Part shown: one piece after another, positions 16,817 through 23,820 of the stretch | How the letters are laid out: every line of letters starts with the position of its first letter | Position numbering within the stretch: the first letter of the stretch is position 1 | Origin: Clostridia bacterium | GTDB taxonomy: Bacteria > Bacillota > Clostridia > Christensenellales > Aristaeellaceae | Assembly (NCBI GenBank): GCA_017430225.1 | Contig: JAFRNK010000124.1 | Span: 1 to 64,000 of the forward strand | DNA: 64,000 bases | Reading direction: 5' to 3' | Made by a program: the position numbers and the translations under genes | The notes under the pieces: generated by a model | What the model saw: the letters and a program-made list of their open reading frames with translations, nothing else | What the model was told of the DNA's origin: nothing | Database searches by the model: none

Positions 16817-18283
16817 ATGAAAACCAGACAGGCCTTCAACCCCTACCTCCCCAGCTGGGAATATGTGCCGGATGCGGAGCCGCACATCGTCGACGGGCGG
16901 GTGTACATTTACGGCTCCCACGACCTGTTCAACGGCCTCAATTTCTGCCTGGGGGACTATGTATGCTGGTCCGCGCCGGTGGACGACTTGGGCAACTGGA
17001 CGTATCACGGCTGCATTTACAAGCGTGAGCAGGATCCCGCCGCGCCGAAGATCCGCCTGACCAACGGCCTCGCGGCTCCGGACATGGTGGTGGGCCCGGA
17101 CGGACGGTACTACCTGTACTATTTCATGGGCGGCACCAAGATGATCTCCGTGGCCGTGTGCGACGAGCCCGCGGGCAAGTACGAGTTCTACGGCTATGTC
17201 AAGTACCAGGACGGCACGCCCATCGGCAAGCGCAACGAGCCTTTCCAGTTCGACCCCGGCTGCCTGATGGATGAGGACGGCAGGCTGTACCTGTACACCG
17301 GCTTTGCGTTTGGCGGCAACCCGATCCTGCTGGACGGATCAACGCCCACCAAGCACGGCCCCATGTATTTTGAGCTGGATCCCAAGGACATGCTGACGGT
17401 CATTTCCGGCGACGAACTGCGATATATCGGCGTCCTCACAGGCGAAGAGGCCAAAGGCACCGCGTATGAGCAGCAGCCTTTCGGCGAGGCCAGCTCCATG
17501 CGTAAGTTCAACGGGAAATACTATTTCATCTACAGTTCCCTGAACAGCCACAACCTCTGCTACGCGGTCAGCGACCGCCCGGACGTCGGCTTCGAGTTCG
17601 GCGGCATCCTGGTCAGCTGCGGCGATATCGGCCTGCCCGGCGTCCCGGACGTCAAGCACGCCCGCATGTGCACCGGCAACACCCATGGCAGCCTGATCGA
17701 AATCAACGGGAAATACTACGTCTTCTACCACCGCCACTCCAACCGCAAGCAGTCCTCCCGCCAGGCCTGCGCCGAAGAGATCCGTTTCGAAGACGGGAAG
17801 TTCTTCCAGGCGGAGATGACCTCCTGCGGCCTGAACGGCGGCCCGCTCAGCGGCAAGGGCGTGTATCCGTCCTATATCGCCTGCAACGTGTACGGCAGGA
17901 ACGGCACGCGCTTCCTGTCCATGATCAAGCATCCCAAGGGGGCAGATCCCTTCATCACCCAGCGCGGCGGCGACCGGGAGGAGGGCGACGACCAGTATAT
18001 TTCCAACTTCTGCACCGACTGCACGGTGGGCTTCAAATACTTCGATCTCCGTGAGACGAAGACGATTGCGGTAAAACTCCAGGGTTACGGCAACGGCTGC
18101 ACGGTGACCGTACGCACCCAGGAGCACGGGGAACCCGTATGCCGGATCCCGGTGGAGACCGCCCTGCAGGAAAAGACCTTCACCGGCACCCTTCCCGAAG
18201 GCCTCGGCGAGCGTGAAGCCCTGTACTTCAGTATCGAGGGCAAGGGCGGAACGTTTGACTTCAATTCGTTCGAACTGGCATGA
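16817..18283 (+). CDS. Family 43 glycoside hydrolase
   Basis: A five-bladed beta-propeller glycosidase, 488 aa. The expected three acids are visible: Asp19 (PDAEPHIVDGRVYIYGSHD), Asp89 (GLAAPDMVV) and Glu224 (PFGEASSMRK). A C-terminal beta-sandwich (about 370-488) resembles CBM6-type binding modules. No signal peptide. GH43 enzymes are mostly arabinofuranosidases, xylosidases or galactan hydrolases; specificity is not deducible here. AAGGAGGAG precedes the ATG. It follows the rhamnosidase-like gene by 24 nt. Confidence 0.92.
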   Translation: MKTRQAFNPYLPSWEYVPDAEPHIVDGRVYIYGSHDLFNGLNFCLGDYVCWSAPVDDLGNWTYHGCIYKREQDPAAPKIRLTNGLAAPDMVVGPDGRYYLYYFMGGTKMISVAVCDEPAGKYEFYGYVKYQDGTPIGKRNEPFQFDPGCLMDEDGRLYLYTGFAFGGNPILLDGSTPTKHGPMYFELDPKDMLTVISGDELRYIGVLTGEEAKGTAYEQQPFGEASSMRKFNGKYYFIYSSLNSHNLCYAVSDRPDVGFEFGGILVSCGDIGLPGVPDVKHARMCTGNTHGSLIEINGKYYVFYHRHSNRKQSSRQACAEEIRFEDGKFFQAEMTSCGLNGGPLSGKGVYPSYIACNVYGRNGTRFLSMIKHPKGADPFITQRGGDREEGDDQYISNFCTDCTVGFKYFDLRETKTIAVKLQGYGNGCTVTVRTQEHGEPVCRIPVETALQEKTFTGTLPEGLGEREALYFSIEGKGGTFDFNSFELA

Positions 18284-18450
18284 GATGAGTGATGAGTGAG
18301 GAGTTTCGGATGAAATCACTGGCGTGATTTCCGGATTTCAAATTCTTGGAATACCATATCGCACGAAGCGCTGCAACAATTGAAGAATACTCTGCAGCGA
18401 AGCGGAGGAGATTTTCCTTAACTCCCCACTCCTAACTCCTAATTTCTCAT
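18284..18450. repeat. 167-bp intergenic repeat-like element with imperfect terminal inverted repeats
   Basis: Purine-rich GATGAGTGATGAGTGAGGAG on the left is an imperfect inverted match to CACTCCTAACTCCTAATTTC on the right. Inside is a perfect GAAATCAC-tggc-GTGATTTC hairpin (18312-18331). The composition is unlike the flanking genes. This matches the look of dispersed non-coding repeats in Clostridia. It separates GH43 from GH3; the rest of the gap (18451-18520) shows only the AAGGAAAGGAAG ribosome binding site. Confidence 0.5.
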
Positions 18451-18520
18451 TTGCTTCGTTGTTTCCCCGTCGATCGGGTGAACATATATCAATGATTACC
18501 AAGGAAAGGAAGTATGTAAC

Positions 18521-21500
18521 ATGGGTAAACTGTCCGGTTTCTTCCGGGGCATGGCCGCGCTGATGGCCTGCCTGCTGGTGCTGGCCAACGTAGGCACCGG
18601 CGTCGTGGAGTCTTACCGCTCCGCGCTGGATAACGTGCTGGGAACCAGCAGCTATGAAACGATCACGGACGAAAGCGCCGCGCGTTTCAAGAAGGACTAT
18701 GCGACCATCGACGATATGATGGCCGCCGCCAAGGCGCTCGCGATCCGTGAGGGTGAGGAGGGTACCGTGGTCATGAAGAACGACAACGGCGTGCTCCCGC
18801 TGAGCGCGGACAAGCAGGTCGTGCTGTTCGGCTTGGCCTCCTACGCACAGTATCCCTACACGGCTGGCGACCTGCGTGCGGGCAACGCGGACGCAGTGGA
18901 CCTGATGCAGGCGCTGACTGACGCGGGCCTGACCATCAACGAAACCGTCAAGGACTTCTACATGAAAGGCATCCTGAACAAGCACATCGAGCAGGTACCC
19001 AACATGTGGACCGGCGAACTGGTCGACACCGTCGCGTTTGACAACATCTACGTGGCGGCTCCTGGCGACATGACCTCCTACCAGGTCGTGGAAGTGCCCC
19101 CGACGCTGTTCGAGGAAAAGGGCGCTCCCGCTGACTGGAAGGCCAGCATCGACAAGGACAACGCCGTGGCCATCGTGACCTTTGCCCGCGGCGCTGGCGA
19201 AGGCAACACCTACGCTCCCGGCTCCGCGGTCAATTTCGCGGGCGAAGCCACTGGCAAGGATCCGCTGGCGCTGTCTGACGACGAGCTCGCCGTCATCGAC
19301 GTGGCGAAAGAAACCTGCGGCCAGGTGCTGGTGCTCATCAACTCCGGCAACAACATGATGCTCAAAGAGATCGCCAAGGGCGGCAGCCATGAGGTCGACG
19401 GCATCGCCTACATCGGCGTTATCAACGACTACCAGCCCATCGGCATCGCCAACGTGCTGACCGGCAAAGTCAACGCCACCGGCGCGCTCCCGGACACCTA
19501 TGTGGCCGACAACGCCTCCATCCCGGCGGTCGTCAACTTCGGCGGCGATTACTATGCGGACTATGAGATCGTCGGCACCGAGGGCACGGACCCCCGCTAC
19601 CCCGGCGAGACCATCAGCAACACCAAGGCCAGCTCCTTCGGCGGCGCGACCACCTACAACGGCGGCCACTATATCGTCGAAGCGGAAGGTATCTATGTGG
19701 GCTACAAGTACTTTGAGACCCGCTACTTCGATTCTGTCATGAATCCCGAGTTCAACGCCGCTTCCGCCAAGGGCGCGACGCAGGCGGATACCTGGGATTA
19801 CAACAAGGAAGTCCTGTACTCCTTCGGCCACGGCCTGTCCTACCTGGATTACGAACAGACCCTGAAGAGCGTGAAGGTGGATATGAGCGATATCGGCAAC
19901 ATCACCGCTGAGATCGAGATCAAGAACCTGAGCGACAAGGATGGCTACTTCCTGGCCCAGCTGTACGTACAGCAGCCCTATACCGACTATGACAAGACCA
20001 ACCTGGTCGAAAAGTCTGCCGTGAACTTCCTGAATTCCGGCAAGGCCCAGGTCAAGGCCGGTGGTACCGCCACCGTGACCCTGACTGTGCCCACCAAGTA
20101 CCTGGCCAGCTATGACTACAAGAACGCCAAGACCTGGATCCTGGACGACGGTGATTACCTCTTCACCGCGGCTCCCGGCTCCCACGCCGCGGCCAACAAC
20201 TTCCTGGCGCACCTGGGCAAGACCGCTGCGGACGGTATGGATACCGACAAGACCGGCGCGGTCGTGACCTGGAACCTGGCTTCCCTGGACAAGAGCACTT
20301 TCGCGACCGCCAACGGCCACGAAGTGACCAACGTGGCGGACGATGCCGACCTGAACTACTGGACCGGCACGGATACCGTGACCTACCTCTCCCGTCAGGA
20401 CTGGGACGCCACCTATCCGGTCGATTACAGCAAGGTCGCGATCAAGATCGCCGACAGCCCGAAGAAAGACGAGTGGATCGCCGAACTCCGCGGCCAGACC
20501 TACACCATCCAGACCAATGATCCCGCCAACGAGGGCGTGGACCGCGGCCTGCGCTTCAACGCCGCCAGCATCCAGGAAGAACAGCTCGCGGACGTGAACA
20601 ACGAATACTGGGACAACCTGGTTTCCCAGATCAGCATCGACGAGGCGGTCGGCGCGGTCATCCACGGCGGCTCCAGCTCCGACGTGCTCACCAACGTGGA
20701 CAACCCCAAGGTCATCCAGAACGAAGGCGTCAGCGGCTTCACTGCGGCTTACACCGACGAAGCCACCGGCAAGACCTACAAGTTCAACGTCCATTCGCAG
20801 ACGCTGATCGGTTCTTCCTTCAACCCCGAACTCGCCTATGAGTGGGGCCTGATCGAAGGCAACAGCGGCCTGTGGCTGCAGCGCTACGACCTGTGGGGCA
20901 CCGGCCTGACCCAGCGCCGCACGCCCTACAACGGCCGTAACTACGAGTACATTTCCGAAGATCCCATGCTCACCAACCGCATCGGCTATGGCATCCTGAA
21001 GGGCTGCGCGGAAAAGGGCATCATGAACGGCCCGAAGCACATGGGCTTCAACGACCAGGAGCACAACCGCGGCGGCGTCTCCGCCTACATGACTGAGCAG
21101 AAGTTCCGTGAGACGGATCTCCGCGGCTTCCAGGGCGGCCTGAGCGATGCGCCGGGCATGGCGGTCATGATCGCGTTCAACCGCATCGGCGCCACCAACG
21201 CGGCTCATCACGTGGGCATGCTGCAGAAGATCATGCGTGACGAATGGGGCTACAAGGGCCTCGTGTCCACCGACATGATGAACAACAAGTACTACTTCAA
21301 CGCCGAGTCCATCGTGATGGCGGGCGTCACCCAGATCGCGGACTTCGCTCAGAACGACAACCACATCAACGAGGGCGAGGGCGGCGTCGACAAGACCTGG
21401 GGCTACATCTCCGTGGACGCTGTCAAGAACGACGGCGCGCTGGTCAAACAGGCCCGCGAGAACCTCAAGTACCAGCTCTATACCTTCGCCAACAGCGCCG

Positions 21501-21643
21501 TGCTGAACGTCTCCACCCGCAAGGTGGCCACCTGGTATGACAACGCGCTCAGTATCGTCAAGATCGCCAGCCTGGTGCTGACTGTCTGCTGCGGCCTGGC
21601 GTACATCGCGACCACTGTCCTCAAAAAGAAGAAGGAGGCCTGA
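18521..21643 (+). CDS. GH3 beta-glucosidase-type protein, domain-swapped, membrane helix at both ends
   Basis: A 1040-aa protein with swapped domain order. The segment normally found in the GH3 C-terminal domain (REGEEGTVVMKNDNGVLPL, residues 76-94) is at the front. The TIM-barrel part with the catalytic nucleophile Asp918 (WGYKGLVSTD), GPKHMGFNDQEHNR and KFRETDLRGFQ is at the back. Predicted helices at about 7-28 and 1009-1034, the latter followed by KKKK, place both ends in the membrane and the enzyme outside. Swapped GH3 enzymes are known from Ruminococcus and Butyrivibrio. A membrane protein gene follows after 2 nt. The substrate is probably a beta-linked glycan; not certain. Confidence 0.88.
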   Translation: MGKLSGFFRGMAALMACLLVLANVGTGVVESYRSALDNVLGTSSYETITDESAARFKKDYATIDDMMAAAKALAIREGEEGTVVMKNDNGVLPLSADKQVVLFGLASYAQYPYTAGDLRAGNADAVDLMQALTDAGLTINETVKDFYMKGILNKHIEQVPNMWTGELVDTVAFDNIYVAAPGDMTSYQVVEVPPTLFEEKGAPADWKASIDKDNAVAIVTFARGAGEGNTYAPGSAVNFAGEATGKDPLALSDDELAVIDVAKETCGQVLVLINSGNNMMLKEIAKGGSHEVDGIAYIGVINDYQPIGIANVLTGKVNATGALPDTYVADNASIPAVVNFGGDYYADYEIVGTEGTDPRYPGETISNTKASSFGGATTYNGGHYIVEAEGIYVGYKYFETRYFDSVMNPEFNAASAKGATQADTWDYNKEVLYSFGHGLSYLDYEQTLKSVKVDMSDIGNITAEIEIKNLSDKDGYFLAQLYVQQPYTDYDKTNLVEKSAVNFLNSGKAQVKAGGTATVTLTVPTKYLASYDYKNAKTWILDDGDYLFTAAPGSHAAANNFLAHLGKTAADGMDTDKTGAVVTWNLASLDKSTFATANGHEVTNVADDADLNYWTGTDTVTYLSRQDWDATYPVDYSKVAIKIADSPKKDEWIAELRGQTYTIQTNDPANEGVDRGLRFNAASIQEEQLADVNNEYWDNLVSQISIDEAVGAVIHGGSSSDVLTNVDNPKVIQNEGVSGFTAAYTDEATGKTYKFNVHSQTLIGSSFNPELAYEWGLIEGNSGLWLQRYDLWGTGLTQRRTPYNGRNYEYISEDPMLTNRIGYGILKGCAEKGIMNGPKHMGFNDQEHNRGGVSAYMTEQKFRETDLRGFQGGLSDAPGMAVMIAFNRIGATNAAHHVGMLQKIMRDEWGYKGLVSTDMMNNKYYFNAESIVMAGVTQIADFAQNDNHINEGEGGVDKTWGYISVDAVKNDGALVKQARENLKYQLYTFANSAVLNVSTRKVATWYDNALSIVKIASLVLTVCCGLAYIATTVLKKKKEA

Positions 21644-21645
21644 AC

Positions 21646-22122
21646 ATGCTGAAGAAAATGTCTGTCGGCGCGTGGATTGCCTGCTGCGCGGCGATCCTGG
21701 TCATCGTTTCCCTGATCGTATATTCCGTCAATATCGGCAGTGAAGGCTACTTCCAGGGCAGAGCCGTCAACGGCGTCACCCTGTGGCTGATCGTCGCCGC
21801 TGTGCTGCTGGTCTGCGCCATTGCGCTCAAGCTCCTCAACCTGAAGGGCAGCGCCGCCACCTGCGCGGACCTCGCGTCCGGCCTCATGCAGATCGGAGCG
21901 CCGGTCCTCGTGGCGCTGAGCCTGATCAACCTGATCGCCTCCCGTGTGGAAGGCCTCGGTTTCATCTACTTCTCCAACGCGGATGTCATCAAGGAAGTCC
22001 AGACGCCTGCCAACATGGCCTCCGCTTCCTGCGCCATCGCCAGTATGGTGGTGATGGGCGTGGCCCTGGTGGTTGCCATCGTAGCCGCGTTCTGCGGTCT
22101 GCGCAAAAAGGACAATCAGTAA
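21646..22122 (+). CDS. Four-helix membrane protein of unknown function
   Basis: A 158-aa protein not assigned to a family. Four hydrophobic segments (about residues 8-28, 44-64, 80-100, 124-150) with a positively charged end (RKKDNQ) are visible. It begins 2 nt after the GH3 stop with AAGGAGG as Shine-Dalgarno and is followed by a terminator-like hairpin, so GH3 and this gene form the end of one transcript section. It may be a membrane partner of the anchored GH3; that is inference from position only. Confidence 0.75.
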   Translation: MLKKMSVGAWIACCAAILVIVSLIVYSVNIGSEGYFQGRAVNGVTLWLIVAAVLLVCAIALKLLNLKGSAATCADLASGLMQIGAPVLVALSLINLIASRVEGLGFIYFSNADVIKEVQTPANMASASCAIASMVVMGVALVVAIVAAFCGLRKKDNQ

Positions 22123-22135
22123 TCCAAGCTTCACT

Positions 22136-22175
22136 GGCCTGCGGGAGGTTCGTCTTCCCGCAGGCCGTACGTTTT
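22136..22175 (+). terminator. Terminator-like hairpin after the GH3/membrane-protein pair
   Basis: GGCCTGCGGGA (22136-22146) pairs perfectly with TCCCGCAGGCC (22156-22166), followed by a weak T-rich stretch (GTACGTTTTC). It is possibly leaky, since the same-strand run continues. Confidence 0.55.
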
Positions 22176-22204
22176 CTGGTCAATATGGGAGGAGGGGAGA
22201 ACGG

Positions 22205-22426
22205 ATGCTGACCGCTGCGGCGATCGCCCTGGGGATACTGGCCCTGGCGCTGGAAACGCTTGGTGCGTGGAAACGTTCTTCCCGCCTTTCCTGGCTGGGC
22301 GGGCTCTGCTTTATAGCCTTCATGGCCTGCATGCTGCTGCTTGACAGGCCCTGGGAGCAGATGTTGCTTCCGGCCCTGGTGCTGCTCGGTGTATCGGGCT
22401 GGCGTGCCCGGAGAGAAGCGCCATGA
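22205..22426 (+). CDS. Small membrane protein, coupled to MBOAT gene
   Basis: A 73-aa product with about three hydrophobic segments (residues 3-20, 29-47, 51-66) and a charged tail. No family recognised. A strong GGAGGAGGGGAG ribosome binding site precedes the ATG, and the stop overlaps the start of the MBOAT gene (ATGA), so the two are likely translated together. It may be a small accessory subunit of the acyltransferase. Confidence 0.65.
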   Translation: MLTAAAIALGILALALETLGAWKRSSRLSWLGGLCFIAFMACMLLLDRPWEQMLLPALVLLGVSGWRARREAP

Positions 22427-23805
22427 GTTTCGATTCTCCGTTCTATCTGCTCTTCCTGGCGGCGATCGTCCTGGTGCACCGGCTCTGTCCCGTCAAGATC
22501 CGCTGGGCGCTGCTGCTTGCCGGCAGCCTGTTCTTTTATGCCTGCTGGTCCGCGCCGCTGACGCTGGTCATCGTGGGCGTCATCCTCCTGACCTGGGGCT
22601 GCGGGCTCCTGATCGCGGGAAGCAAAACCCGCGTCCGCAAGCGGCTGTGGATGGCTGCGGCCATGGCGGGTTGCGCAGGCCTGCTCCTCTGGTTCAAGTA
22701 TTTCAATTTCCTCGCGGACACATTTGCGCGGATCGCGGGCGGCGCCTGGGAGCCGCTGGATATCCTGCTGCCGGTCGGCTGTTCCTTCTATACCTTCCAG
22801 GCAGCGTCCTATGTGCTGGACGTATACCGCGGCCGGATCGCCGCGGAACGGCATCCGGGACATTACGCATTGTACATCGCGTTCTTTCCCCAGTTGGTCG
22901 CGGGCCCGATCGAGCGGGCGGAAGCCCTGCTGCCCCAGCTGAAAGCGGCAAAGACAGCATCCCGGGAGGACGCCCGCAAAGGCCTCGCTCTGGTGTTGAG
23001 CGGGCTGTTCCGGAAACTGGTCATCGCGGATATGGCCGCGCCGGCGGTCGATCGCGTGTTCGCCGCCGTATGTCCGGACGGCAGCGCTGTGTTTCTGGCG
23101 CTGGTGCTGTTTGCGTTCCAGATCTACTGCGATTTTGCGGGCTATTCCGAGATCGCCCAGGGCAGCGCTTACCTGCTCGGCATCCGGCTCAGGCGCAACT
23201 TCGACCGGCCTTACCTGGCGCGCACCGTACGCGGCTTCTGGCGGCGCTGGCACATGTCCCTGACAGCCTGGTTCACCGATTATGTGTACATTCCCTTGGG
23301 CGGCAGCCGGCGCGGTATGGGCAGGCAGGTTTTCGCCACGATGGCGGTCTTCTTCCTGAGCGGCCTGTGGCACGGGGCGGACTGGACCTTCGTCCTGTGG
23401 GGCCTGTGGCACGGGGTGCTGTGTGTGCTGGAGATCCTGCTGCGGCGCCGTGAACGGTCCGGAAGGGGAATCCTGCCCCTGGGCCAGTGGGCGCTGACCG
23501 CAGTTTTGATCTTGCCCTCCTGGCTGCTCTTCCGGGCAGCAAATCTCGGCCAGGTTTCCATGCTGTTCGGCAGGCTGTTTTCAGCGTGGGATCCGCTGGC
23601 GGGATTATCGCTGCTCGGGCTCGGCGGAGTTCGGGCTGCCTGCCTGGCTGCGGCGCTGCTCCAGCTGCCGCTGCTTGACCGCCTTTCCAGGGGAAGGCGC
23701 GTCCCTGACATGGTGTACTTTTTCCTGGCGGCATGTATCGTCCTGGCCTGGCTCATCCGGGCCGCGGGGCAAGGCGCGAACGCTTTCATCTATTTTCAGT
23801 TCTGA
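22423..23805 (+). CDS. MBOAT family membrane O-acyltransferase (AlgI/DltB-like)
   Basis: A polytopic membrane protein of 460 aa. The MBOAT hallmarks are FWRRWHMSLTAWF (His277) and LWHGADWTFVLWGLWHG (invariant His317, second His330), together with the conserved GPIERAEALLPQL and FDRPYLARTVRGFWRRW regions. Such proteins pass acyl groups, usually acetyl, across the membrane to polysaccharide or teichoic acid with the help of an SGNH partner, as in AlgI with AlgJ or DltB with DltD. The tandem SGNH protein encoded 15 nt downstream is the obvious partner. Confidence 0.93.
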   Translation: MSFDSPFYLLFLAAIVLVHRLCPVKIRWALLLAGSLFFYACWSAPLTLVIVGVILLTWGCGLLIAGSKTRVRKRLWMAAAMAGCAGLLLWFKYFNFLADTFARIAGGAWEPLDILLPVGCSFYTFQAASYVLDVYRGRIAAERHPGHYALYIAFFPQLVAGPIERAEALLPQLKAAKTASREDARKGLALVLSGLFRKLVIADMAAPAVDRVFAAVCPDGSAVFLALVLFAFQIYCDFAGYSEIAQGSAYLLGIRLRRNFDRPYLARTVRGFWRRWHMSLTAWFTDYVYIPLGGSRRGMGRQVFATMAVFFLSGLWHGADWTFVLWGLWHGVLCVLEILLRRRERSGRGILPLGQWALTAVLILPSWLLFRAANLGQVSMLFGRLFSAWDPLAGLSLLGLGGVRAACLAAALLQLPLLDRLSRGRRVPDMVYFFLAACIVLAWLIRAAGQGANAFIYFQF

Positions 23806-23820
23806 TCGGGAGGTCGTACG

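Noticed and set aside
18338..21364. A 1008-codon open frame on the minus strand opposite the GH3 gene
   Set aside because: Its translation is low-complexity (Val, Gly, His, Asp-rich) with no recognisable domain, and it exists because the GH3 gene has strongly biased third codon positions. The plus-strand gene has clear motifs.
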